From an uncultured Planctomycetaceae bacterium (GTDB taxonomy: Bacteria > Planctomycetota > Planctomycetia > Pirellulales > UBA1268): DNA of 64,000 bases. Location: NCBI GenBank assembly GCA_903885565.1, contig CAISJI010000098.1:1-64000 (forward strand), read 5' to 3'. Shown here in pieces: positions 47,663 through 58,300 of this stretch (its first letter is position 1; each line of letters opens with the position of its first letter). A program made the translations under genes and the position numbers. The notes beneath the pieces were generated by a model. The model saw only the letters and a program-made list of their open reading frames with translations, had not been told where the DNA came from and did no database searches.

Positions 47663-49137
47663 GGAACAGAGTTTCTCCAGGCAAGGATTTGCGTCCTGAG
47701 TTGGACGACACGATCGGGTTGGGTGGCGGCCAGATTGGTCGATTCGGTGGCGTCGGCGGAGATGTCGTAGAGCTCAGGAGTGGTGCCATCTGGCCCGACG
47801 AGCAGTTTGAAAGCGCCCACCCGAACTGCCAGTGGCGGGCTCCTGTCGGCTGCCGCCTGTGGATAGTGAAAGGATGTCTCGTTGCGGCCATATTCCCAGC
47901 AGAGGGGCGTGGATCGCATCGGCTGCGCCGCGCCGATCATGGCCTGCGAGAGGTCTTCGCCGTCGGGCAGAGAGCCGGGGGGAAGGTGAGCGCCACACAG
48001 CGTGCAGAGGCTCGGCAGGAGATCGACTGTGGCGAGAACTGTTTGGGTATTCATGATGCCAGGCTGCACAATCCCCGGCCCCCAGACGATTCCAGGCACA
48101 CGGATGCCCCCTTCGTAGAGACTCAGCTTGCTGCCCCGCAGCCCGGCGGTGCGTTTTCCGGCGAACGTCGGCAGTGGGCCGTTGTCGCTGAGGAAGATTA
48201 CAAGCGTAGGCAGGCGTGGCGGTTGCTTTCGCAGGTGGGCAAGGAGCCGGCCGATCTGCCGATCCATTTCCGCGAGCACGCCGGCGAGTTTCTCCGGGCT
48301 GTCGCCCGCCCCGCGGGCCCGGCCGTCTGGGCCGGTCTGCTGGTCAGGCTCACTCGGCACCCAGGGGGTGTGTGGATCATCCAGCCAGAGATTCACAAAG
48401 CAGGGGCGATCGGCATGGTCGGCGAGAAACTGCAGCGTCTGATCGACCATCCAGCCGGTGCGATCCCAGCGTTTGACCGGGTCGCCTGCCGACCAAACCC
48501 AATTTTCTGCCGTGAGGGAGGGATGCGGTGCGGGGCTCTCCCAGGTGCCAACGCCCATGTCATAGCCATAGGCGGCGAAATTGGGCGCGTTGTCAACATC
48601 CCGTCCGCCCCCCAGATGCCACTTGCCGACATGGGCCGTTGCGTAGCCGGCCGCGCGGAGTTGTCGCGGCAGCGACGGTGCAGCAGGATTGAGAAAGTCG
48701 ACCATCTCGCAGGCGGCGTTGCCCGCCTTCGTCTGGAGAAAGCTGGTGATTTTGGAGCGCGCCGGAAACTGGCCGGTGATGATCCCGCAGCGCGATGGCG
48801 AGCAGATCGGCGCCGCAGAGTAGCACTGGCCAAAACGCACCCCCTCCGCGGCCATGGCATCCAACTGCGGCGTCTGAGCCCCCTGCGCCTCCGGCTGGCG
48901 ATAGCAGGAGAGGTCTCCCCAGCCGAGGTCATCGGCCAGCACGATGATCACATTCGGCTGCGCCGGAGGGCTGGCAGGTGCCAGGGCCGACAGCAGCAGG
49001 AGGGCGTGCAGAGCTACCCCCGTGGAAAAAAGATTCCCACTCACCAGAGCGCCCGCAAGACTGCATTTCCAGCTGCGCAGGGGGGAGAATAGAATGGTTG
49101 TTGGGGCTGTGTGCCTTCTGTCGCGATGCGCCAGCAT
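47659..49137 (-). CDS. Sulfatase
   Basis: PNVIIVLADDLGWGDLSCY, SAAPICSPSRCGIITGQ (C-x-P-S-R). Start uncertain. Confidence 0.92.
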   Translation of the reverse strand: MLAHRDRRHTAPTTILFSPLRSWKCSLAGALVSGNLFSTGVALHALLLLSALAPASPPAQPNVIIVLADDLGWGDLSCYRQPEAQGAQTPQLDAMAAEGVRFGQCYSAAPICSPSRCGIITGQFPARSKITSFLQTKAGNAACEMVDFLNPAAPSLPRQLRAAGYATAHVGKWHLGGGRDVDNAPNFAAYGYDMGVGTWESPAPHPSLTAENWVWSAGDPVKRWDRTGWMVDQTLQFLADHADRPCFVNLWLDDPHTPWVPSEPDQQTGPDGRARGAGDSPEKLAGVLAEMDRQIGRLLAHLRKQPPRLPTLVIFLSDNGPLPTFAGKRTAGLRGSKLSLYEGGIRVPGIVWGPGIVQPGIMNTQTVLATVDLLPSLCTLCGAHLPPGSLPDGEDLSQAMIGAAQPMRSTPLCWEYGRNETSFHYPQAAADRSPPLAVRVGAFKLLVGPDGTTPELYDISADATESTNLAATQPDRVVQLRTQILAWRNSVP

Positions 49138-49180
49138 CCGTTGGCCCGTCGTGTCGCTCGTTCGGTGGAAAAAGTCGCCC

Positions 49181-52100
49181 ATGAATGCCCCCAGATATCT
49201 GCTCGCGCTGCTGGTTGCCTGCGCGGCGCTTGGAAGAGCGCGGGCCGACGAGCCCCTCTCGTTCGACCGCGACATCCGCGGCATTCTCTCTGAGAACTGC
49301 TTCCAGTGCCATGGTCCCGACAGCGGCAACCGTCAGGCGGGCCTGCGGCTCGATCTCCGCGAGAGTGCCGTCGCAGAACTCGAAAGCGGTGCCCGGGCGA
49401 TCCAGCCGGGCGAAGTGGCCACGAGCGAACTGGTGGCCAGAATCAGATCGACCGACCCCGACACCGTCATGCCGCCCCCCGAGGCCAAGATCGGCCGGCT
49501 TTCGGCGGAGCAGGTGGCGGTGCTGGAGAAGTGGATTGCCGCGGGGGCCAAGTATGAACCGCACTGGGCATTTGTGGCGCCCCAGCCGCCGGCGGGCACG
49601 GCAGCCGGTCCCGATCTGATCGACGAGATTGTCGCCCCCCAGCTCGCCGCCCGAGGGTTGGCCCTCCAGTCTGAGGCCGACCGGCGCACGCTCATTCGCC
49701 GGGCCAGCTTTGACATCACCGGCCTCCCCCCGACGCCCGCCGAAGCGGAGGCTTTTTGTGCAGACACCTCTCCCGACGCTTATGAAAAGCTCCTCGAAAA
49801 ATTGCTTGCGAGCCCTCGCTATGGGGAACGGATGGCGGCCGACTGGCTCGATCTGGCCCGCTATGCCGATAGCTACGGCTTTCAGGTCGACCGGGAACGA
49901 TCGATGTGGCAGTGGCGCGACTGGGTGATCAGCGCCTTCAATCGCAATCTCCCCTGGGATCAGTTCACCACCTGGCAGGTCGCCGGCGACCTCCTTCCCA
50001 ATGCCACCGATGAGCAGATTCTCGCCACCGGCTTCAGCCGGCTCCACCAGCAGGAATGCGAAGGGGGATCGGTGGAGGAGGAATACCGGGTCAATTCGGT
50101 CAACGATCGGGTAACCACATTCGGCACGGCGTTCCTGGGACTCACGCTCGAATGCTGCCGCTGCCACGACCACAAATTCGATCCCCTCACGCAGCGCGAG
50201 TTTTATCAGTTCTTTGCTTTTTTCGACGACGTCGATGAGGCGGGGCTCTATTCCTTTTTCACGCCTTCCACACCGACGCCGAAGCTGCGACTGCTCAACG
50301 AGGCCTCGCGCACAGCCCTGGCTCGTGCCGAAGAAACCTGCGGCGAGGCGGCCGCCGCCCTCCTTCTCGCGCAGCAGCAGGCGCAGCAGCGCGTGGCGCA
50401 ATGGATGGCAGGGCCTGGCGAAGCTCCGGCAGAGATCGTGGCGGCCGCTGGTGGAATCCCGCATGAACTGGTGCGGTATTCATTCGATGAGCGCAATGCC
50501 CAGATCGCCTTTTCCAGCACGCTCGATGGCGATCATCCCGCCAGCTCGCCGCCAGAAAATATCCTTGTGCCGGGGCATGCCGGTCAGGCGATCGAGCTGA
50601 CCGGCGATCATCCGGTGCAGACGCCGGTGGGCAATTTCCGCCGCAGCCAGCCGTTCTCTGTTGGCCTGTGGCTCAAGGCACCGAAGCGGTTTGATCGCGC
50701 GGTGATCTTCCACCGCTCGCAGGCCTGGACCGACGCCGCCAGCCGGGGCTACGAACTGCTCGTTGAGGAGGGGCATCTGCAGTGGTCGCTGATCCATTTC
50801 TGGCCGGGAGATGCCGCCAGCGTGCGCTGCCTCGAGCCACTGCCGGTGGGCGAATGGGTGCATGTGGCGGTCACCAGCGACGGCTCTGGGCTCGCCGCAG
50901 GCTTGAAGATTTGGGTGAATGGGCATCCGACGGCAACCACGATCGTGCGCGACAACCTCACCCGCGAGATCACCGGTGGCGGTGGCGATCACATCCGGAT
51001 CGGCGAGCGGATGCGCGACCATGGCTTTCAGGGCGGGCTCGTCGACGATTTCCGGGTGTTTGACCGCGAGCTTTCGGCGCTGGAACTGCGCGAACTGGCC
51101 CATCCCGGCACGCTGGCCGAGACGGTGGCTCTTCGCACTAGCGTCGCTGAAGAACTCGTGGGCGGATGGTATGCCACCGCCCTCGATTCTGGCTCGGCTA
51201 CCGCCCGGGCCGCGCTCCAAGCGGCCCGGCTGGCCCGCGATGACCTGGCTGAAAAGCCGGAGGAGATCATGGTGATGCGGGAGTTGGCCCAGCCCCGCAC
51301 CGCCTATCTGCTCACCCGCGGCGAATATGCGCAGCGGGGCGAGGCGGTGCAGCCGGGCACACCGGCGATCCTCCCTCCGTTCCCCGCCGATCAGCCGCGC
51401 AACCGACTCGGCCTGGCCCGCTGGCTCACCGCGTCTGATCACCCGCTCTTGGCGCGCGTCACGGTCAACCGGCTCTGGCAGGCGCTCTTCGGCACCGGCC
51501 TCGTGAAGAGCCCCGAGGATCTCGGCAGCCAGTCGCTGCGGCCGGAATACCCTGCCCTGCTCGACGCCTTGGCATGGCGGTTTTCCCACAGCCGCGAACA
51601 GGGGGGATTCGGCTGGGATCTCAAGCACCTGATCAAGACGATCATGCTCTCAAAAACCTACCGCCAACGCAGCAGCGCGCCTGAGCAGGTGATGGCGGAC
51701 GATCCGCTCAATCTCTGGCTGGCCCGCGGCCCACGGCATCGGCTCCCGGCGGAGATGATCCGCGATGGCATCCTCGCCGGCAGCGGGCTGCTGGTGGAGC
51801 AGATCGGTGGCCCGTCGGTCAACACCTACGACGTTGCCGAGTCGTTTAAACCGGCCAAGGCGGGAAAGGGCAACGATCTCTACAGGCGCAGCCTCTATAC
51901 ATTCTGGCGCCGCACGGGGCCGGCCCCGGTGCTGGAGAGTTTTGATCTGCCGAAGCGCGTTGTCTGCGTGGCCCGCCGCGACACCACCAACACGCCGCTG
52001 CATGCCCTGGTGCTCCTGAACGGGCCGCAGTTTGTGGAGGCAGGACGGGCGTTGGCCGAGAAGCTTCTCAAAGAGAGGCCGGCCGGAGCCGCCCCGCAGG

Positions 52101-52345
52101 TTCTGCTGGACGAGGCGTTTGTGCGGCTCACCAGCCGCGCTCCCGACGCCACCGAGCGGGAGATCCTGCAGGGAATGCATGCCCAGCAACTCGCCTGGTA
52201 TCAGGCCCACCCCGACGAGGCTGAAAAGCTGCTGGCTGTGGGCGATTTCCCGCGGGATACGGCGCTTGATGCGCGTGAAGCGGCGGCGCTGACGGCGGTC
52301 GTCAATGCACTGCTGAACTACGATGGGTGTGTCGTGAAACGCTGA
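49181..52345 (+). CDS. PSD1 / planctomycete cytochrome c protein (DUF1549/DUF1553) with LamG-like insert
   Basis: [79 protein letters not shown]-type core. Confidence 0.93.
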   Translation: [1054 protein letters not shown]

Positions 52346-52387
52346 TACTCAGATTCGCCACTCAGCTGCAAAAACCCAGAGGCTGCC

Positions 52388-53845
52388 ATGAACTCTGCCG
52401 AATCCTTTCCTGCAGGCACATCCCCGCTGAGCCGCCGTCGGCTGCTGTCGAGCATGGGGATGGGGCTCGGCGGTATTGCGCTGGCTGAGATGCTGGCCGG
52501 GGGGGCGGAGGCCAAGGCGGCCGCAGCGGGCCCAAGCGGCGTGATGCAGGCGTTTGACATGGCGCCGCGGGCGAAGCGGGTGATCTATCTGTTTCAGTCG
52601 GGGGGGCCGTCGCAGCTCGATCTCTACGATCCCAAGCCGACGCTCGTGCAGCGCAGCGGCGAGCAACTCCCCGAGAGCGTGCGGGGCGGACAGCGGCTCA
52701 CCGGCATGTCAGGAAATCAGAGTTCACTCCCCCTGCAGGGATCGCCGTTTGGGTTTACGCAGTATGGGGAATCGGGCGCTGCTGTGAGCGAACTGCTCCC
52801 CTACACCGCGGCCATCGCCGACAAACTCTGCTTTGTGCGCTCAATGCACACCGATGCGATCAATCATGGCCCGGGCGTGACGTTCATGCAGAGCGGGTCG
52901 CAGATCCCGGGGCGGCCGAGCATCGGCGCCTGGCTCGATTACGGCCTCGGCTCTTCAAATGAAAATCTCCCCTCCTTTGTCGTGCTCATCACCAAAGACA
53001 AGGGTGGCCAGCCACTGATGTCGCACTTGTGGGGGGCAGGATTTCTCCCCACCCGGCATCAGGCGGTGCGGTTTCGCTCCGGTGGCGATCCGGTGCTCTA
53101 TCTGGGCAATCCGCCGGGCGTGGGAGTGGAAAACAGGCGGCAGGTGCTCGATGGGCTCAGGCAGCTCCATGAGCATCAGTTTGTCGGCACGCCCGATGCC
53201 GAGATTGCCGCCCGGATCGAAAACTACGAACTCGCCTTCCGCATGCAGGCGAGCGTGCCGGAGGTGGCCAACTTTGCCGATGAGCCGGCGCATGTGCTCG
53301 ATGCCTACGGCCCGAAGGCGCGTGAGCCGGGATCGTTTGCCGCCAACTGCCTGCTGGCCCGGCGGCTGGCGGAGCGGGGTGTGCGCTTTATCCAGCTCTA
53401 TCATTCCGACTGGGATCACCACGGTCATCTGCCCAATCTCATCCGCAAGGAATGCCAGGAGACCGACCAGCCGGCCGCGGCGCTGGTAAGCGATCTGGCG
53501 CAGCGCGGCATGCTCGACGACACACTCGTGGTGTGGGGCGGAGAATTCGGCCGCACGAACTACTGCCAGGGGCTGCCAGAGGCGGGTAATTTTGGCCGCG
53601 ACCATCACCCCCGCTGCTTCACCACCTGGCTGGCCGGCGGCGGCATCAAGCCGGGCACCACCTACGGCGAAACCTGCGACTACGGCTACAACATCGTCCG
53701 CGACGGCGTGCATGTGCACGATTTCCATGCCACGCTGCTCCACCTGCTGGGAATCGACCACGAGCGGCTGACCTACAAATTCCAAGGCCGCCGCTACCGG
53801 CTCACCGACGTGCACGGGAAAGTGGTGAGCGGGATTTTGGCCTAG
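52388..53845 (+). CDS. DUF1501 family protein with Tat-like signal
   Basis: SRRRLLSSMGMGLGGIALAEML; VIYLFQSGGPSQLDLYDPKP; VVWGGEFGRTNYCQG. Confidence 0.93.
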   Translation: MNSAESFPAGTSPLSRRRLLSSMGMGLGGIALAEMLAGGAEAKAAAAGPSGVMQAFDMAPRAKRVIYLFQSGGPSQLDLYDPKPTLVQRSGEQLPESVRGGQRLTGMSGNQSSLPLQGSPFGFTQYGESGAAVSELLPYTAAIADKLCFVRSMHTDAINHGPGVTFMQSGSQIPGRPSIGAWLDYGLGSSNENLPSFVVLITKDKGGQPLMSHLWGAGFLPTRHQAVRFRSGGDPVLYLGNPPGVGVENRRQVLDGLRQLHEHQFVGTPDAEIAARIENYELAFRMQASVPEVANFADEPAHVLDAYGPKAREPGSFAANCLLARRLAERGVRFIQLYHSDWDHHGHLPNLIRKECQETDQPAAALVSDLAQRGMLDDTLVVWGGEFGRTNYCQGLPEAGNFGRDHHPRCFTTWLAGGGIKPGTTYGETCDYGYNIVRDGVHVHDFHATLLHLLGIDHERLTYKFQGRRYRLTDVHGKVVSGILA

Positions 53846-53892
53846 GGTCTATCCCAGTAAACCGTAACGTTCACTGGCTCAATACACCGGTT

Positions 53893-53961
53893 GATGGAGG
53901 CGGAGGGATCGGCGAACGCTCGAGGAGCGCCAGCGACGAGACTTTTGCCGTCCCGCAGCCG
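53893..53961 (+). repeat. Family A hairpin repeat, copy 8
   Basis: atggaggcggagggatcggcgaacgctcgaggagcgccagcgacgagacttttgccgtcccgcagccg. Confidence 0.92.
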
Positions 53962-54002
53962 GGGGCGCACCGGAAACCCGTGGGTGGCTGACCACATCGA
54001 AC

Positions 54003-54071
54003 GATGGAGGCGGAGGGATCGGCGAACGCTCGAGGAGCGCCAGCGACGAGACTTTTGCCGTCCCGCAGCCG
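54003..54071 (+). repeat. Family A hairpin repeat, copy 9
   Basis: Near-identical to copy 8, offset 110 bp. Confidence 0.92.
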
Positions 54072-54089
54072 GCGATCTGACGTCCCCTC

Positions 54090-55016
54090 TCACCTCAGGT
54101 CGATCGCATAGAGCGCGATCGCTGCGGTCATCAGCGCCGCCGCTGCCATCCGCTTGACGAGCGTGCCCCGATCGACCCGTTGCTCGAGGTCGTGCCAGCC
54201 GAGATGGGCAAGCATCGCTCCCAGCACCACAGACATAAGGCCACGCGTCGACTGCAGAATATTGCCAAACACCACGCCGATCTGGCCGAAGCAGATATAG
54301 AGCGCTGCCATCGATCCGAGCCAGGCAGCCGCATACTGCCCGGCAGCGATCCAATCGCCGCGGTGCCGTGGCCGGTAGCAGGCCACCAGCGGTAGCGCTA
54401 CAACTCCACAGGCGGCATACGTAACCGTCATCGCCAGTCCGCCGGCATGGATCCGGCTCAGGGGCGGGAAACCCTCCACCGGCACAACCAGCGCCTTGAT
54501 GAGGTCCAGAATAGCCAGATCGGAGAGGCTGAATGTCAGGCAGGTGAGCAGCACCAGCGGGAGTTCGCGCCAGGCGATCCCCCCTGCCCCGGTCTGCAGC
54601 GCCAGCGCCGCCACAGTGCCGAGGCCGACGGCGGCCCACTGCCAGGAGTCGAGCGGTTCTCCGAGCAGGAAGGAGGTGATGCCGGCGAGCATCACGATTT
54701 TGAGGCCAAGCAGCGGCGCGATGCGCGAGGCGTCGCTGCGCCGCAGAAGGAGCGCCAGCGCGCATTGGCCGAGCAGATAGAAGCCAGCCGAGGCGAGCAG
54801 CGGCAGCCAGTAGGAGGCCAGCGGCGGCAGGTGCTCGGGGCTCAAGAGAAGCGCCAGCGGCAGACTCACGCCCGCCATGAGTGCATGCGACAGCCCGAGC
54901 AGACGCAGGCGGGAACCTCCCGCGGAAAGGCTGTGGTGGCGGGAGACAAGATAGGAGAGCGAGCTGAGCAGCGCCGTGATCAGGCCAGCGAAGAGTCCGA
55001 TGGCGACATCACTCAC
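54090..55016 (-). CDS. EamA/DMT-type transporter
   Basis: Roughly 10 TM segments; GTG start at VSDVAIGLFAGLITALLSSLSYLVSR. Confidence 0.7.
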   Translation of the reverse strand: MSDVAIGLFAGLITALLSSLSYLVSRHHSLSAGGSRLRLLGLSHALMAGVSLPLALLLSPEHLPPLASYWLPLLASAGFYLLGQCALALLLRRSDASRIAPLLGLKIVMLAGITSFLLGEPLDSWQWAAVGLGTVAALALQTGAGGIAWRELPLVLLTCLTFSLSDLAILDLIKALVVPVEGFPPLSRIHAGGLAMTVTYAACGVVALPLVACYRPRHRGDWIAAGQYAAAWLGSMAALYICFGQIGVVFGNILQSTRGLMSVVLGAMLAHLGWHDLEQRVDRGTLVKRMAAAALMTAAIALYAIDLR

Positions 55017-55308
55017 GGCTGCGGTTCTCAGAGGGGCTGGCGGGGAAGTGAGGCGGGGGGGATTCAGGCGGCGGCGAAGATGGGCCGCCGCTCTCATCGG
55101 CATCGGATCAGGACCACAGCTTGCCTGAGAAGCGCCGGCAGAACCAGCCTGATCGACACCACCGGCAGAATCGGCAAACAGCAGTCCCGCCGCCGTCCCC
55201 CGCCCTGCCGCCGCGCAGCGAAGTGGCCTGTAGAGTTGACGTGGAACGTGGGCTCGGGGGGCAGGCTCCCGGGGCAGCGGTTCCATCTTCCCGCTCCCAG
55301 GATTCCCC

Positions 55309-58300
55309 ATGGCAAGCATCTCCCGCAGTGGTTCAGCCACGAATTTCAATTCCGGTGCGGCCCGCGCGCTTGCCACGCAGCGGAGCGAAGCGGCCTCCAT
55401 CCCAACTCCAACGGGTGAAGCCGAACGCGATCGCGTTCGCGATTTGACGGCGCTTGCCCTGCTGGCCGCCTGCGCTTTTGTGATCGCAGCCCTGCTCACA
55501 TTCGATCCGGCCGATCCCCCTGTGCCGAGCATGTTTCCGCCCCACGCCCGGGCGACCAATGCCTGCGGATTCGTCGGATCGCTGGTGGCAGGAGCGCTCT
55601 ACCAATGGCTCGGCCTCGGGGCCTGGTTTGTGCTGGGGCTGGTCGTGGCCCTCGATCTGATGATGCTCAAGCGGCGGTCGCTTGCCGATCTGCCGCTGCG
55701 GACCCTCGGGGCCGTGGTGGCCACGCTCAGCATCTGCACGCTGCTGGCGATGTTTCTGCCCGCCGGCGTGGGGCGGCCTGTGTGGGGGCCCGGCGGGCTC
55801 GTCGGGGCGACCGGCGCACTCTTTGCCGAAGGCTATGTGGCCAGGGCTGGTGCGGCGATCGTGGTGACCGGGATCGCTCTGGCGGGGCTCTTCGTCGCCT
55901 GCGATGCCCTTCTGATCGCCTCGGCTACAGCGGCTCTGGCCACGGGGGCATATGTTCTGGCCGGGGTGAGCCGTCTGGCGGATGGTACACGGCAGACGAT
56001 CGGCTGGATGCTGCCGAGTTCCTCCGCTGCCACAGCAGAAGAGTCGCTCGATTCCGCTGCCGCCGAGCCTACCCTCGACTTCCTCACCCGAATCAGGCGG
56101 GCCCGGGCCGAAGCGAACGAGGATGACGAAACCGATTCGACTTTCGAGCAGACTCCTGCCCACGTGGCGGCAGAGCCCACGATCCGCCTGCGGCGTCGCG
56201 ATGCGGCGCCCCGCGCAGAGCAGGCTGAGGAGACCGTCATCCCCGTGGCCGCTCCAGCCGCTGCGAAGGTGGCGAAGCTGGCCGCCTTCGATGCAGATGA
56301 GTTTGCCGACGATGATCTGGCCGACTCGCAGGAGGAAGAGGAGAGCGAGTTCTCGTCCGAAGAGGAATTTGAGCCAGCCGGTCCGGTGGCAGTCCCGCTG
56401 CCGATCCGCTCGCAGATGAGCCGGCGCCGCAGTGTTGATGTGGTCGATATCGCGCCCGATCCGCTGGCAAACTACGAACTGCCCTCGCTCGAACTGCTGC
56501 TCCCCTCCGAGCAGCTGGAAACGGAAGCGCAGGAGCAGGAGGTGCGCGAGCGGGCCCGTGTGCTCGAGAAGACGTTTGCCGATTTTGGGTTCCGCGTGAA
56601 GGTGGTCGAGGTGGAGACCGGCCCTGTGATCTCGCAGTATGAGATCGAGCTGGAGGCGGGGCTGCGGCTGGCGAAGATCAGCAATCTGGCCGACGACATC
56701 GCCATCGCCCTGCGGGTGCCGAGCGTGCGCATTGTCGCCCCGATCCCCGGCAAAAACTCAGTCGGCATCGAGGTGCCCAACACCGATCGGCAGATGGTGC
56801 GGCTCCGCGAGGTGATCGAAGAGACGCAGGCCAAGGCCCGCACGATGAAGGTCCCGATCTTCCTCGGCAAAGACGTGGCGGGCAATCCGATGGTGGTCGA
56901 CATGGCGAGCATGCCGCACTTGCTGATCGCCGGCCGCACCGGCACGGGCAAGAGCGTGTGTCTCAATTCGCTGATCGTCTCGATACTGATGACGCGCCGG
57001 CCCGACGAAGTTCGCATGCTGATGATCGATCCCAAGATGGTCGAGCTCACCCCCTACAAGTCGCTGCCGCATCTGATGCATCCGGTCGTCACCGACATGA
57101 AGAAGGCGGAGGCGATTCTGGCCTGGGCGGTCGACAAGATGGAGGAGCGCTATGCGATGCTCGCCCGCGTTGGCGTCCGGCATCTCTCGCAATACAACCA
57201 GCTCGGTCGAGACGAGCTGCTCAAGCGGATGCGGCCGGAGACCGACGAAGAAGCCGCCGCCATCCCCACCACGATGCCCTATATCGTGATGATCGCCGAC
57301 GAGATCGCCGACATGATGATGACGGCCGGCAAGGAGATCGAGGGCCACATCATTCGGCTGGCGCAGAAGAGCCGGGCGGTCGGCATCCATCTTGTGCTCG
57401 CCACGCAGAAGCCGACGGTCGACGTGATCACCGGCCTCATCAAGAGCAATCTGCCGGCCCGCATCGCGTTCCAGGTTGCCAGCCGCACCGACAGCCGCGT
57501 GGTGCTCGACGAATGTGGCGCCGAGCGGCTGCTCGGCAACGGCGACATGCTCTTCCTTTCGCCGGGAACCAGCCAGATCCTCCGCGGCCAGGGCACCTAT
57601 CTCAGCGACGACGAAATTGGCCGGGTGATGGCCGCCATCGGCACCACCGAGCCGCAGTATGCCGCGGAGCTGGTCAACCTGCAGCCGGCCCCTTCCGCCG
57701 ATGCCCCCAAGGGTGTTTCGCCGAAGGAACGCGACGATATGTACGAGGCGGCTGTGGAAGTCGTGATCCGCGAAGGCCGCGGCAGCGTGTCGCTGTTGCA
57801 GCGGGCCCTGGGCGTCGGCTACGGCCGCGGTGCCCGGCTGATCGATTTCATGGCGGAGGATGGCGTGGTGGGGCAGTATGCCGGGTCGCAGGCCCGCGAG
57901 GTGCTGCTCACGCTGGAGCAGTGGGCCGCCCGCAACGGCACCGCCGCGCTGCCGGCTGATCCCGTCCCCCGCCGGCTGAAGATCCAGCCGCATGCCGGTC
58001 CGGCCGAGCCCCCCGCTGTCAAAGCCAAACGGCCGGCCGCGGCCCGCAAGATCGCTCCGGTGATTGAGGAAGTGTCTGAAGATGACTCAGAACTCAACGC
58101 CGACGAAGAGGCCGATGAAGAACTTTCGTTCGTCGTCGATGATGAAGCGACCAGCGCCGAATTCCGGGCGCTGGCCCGTGGCGCTGACGACGAGGAAGAA
58201 GAGGAAGAGGAAGAAGACGAGTCGGGAGTAGACGACGAAGAAGATGATCTGGACGAGGAGATGGATGAGGATCAGGACGAACCGGAAGAGAGCGAATACG

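Noticed and set aside
56758-57993. 411-aa minus-strand ORF inside ftsK
   Set aside because: Opposite the conserved FtsK motor domain; His/Ala/Arg-rich composition without recognisable motifs.
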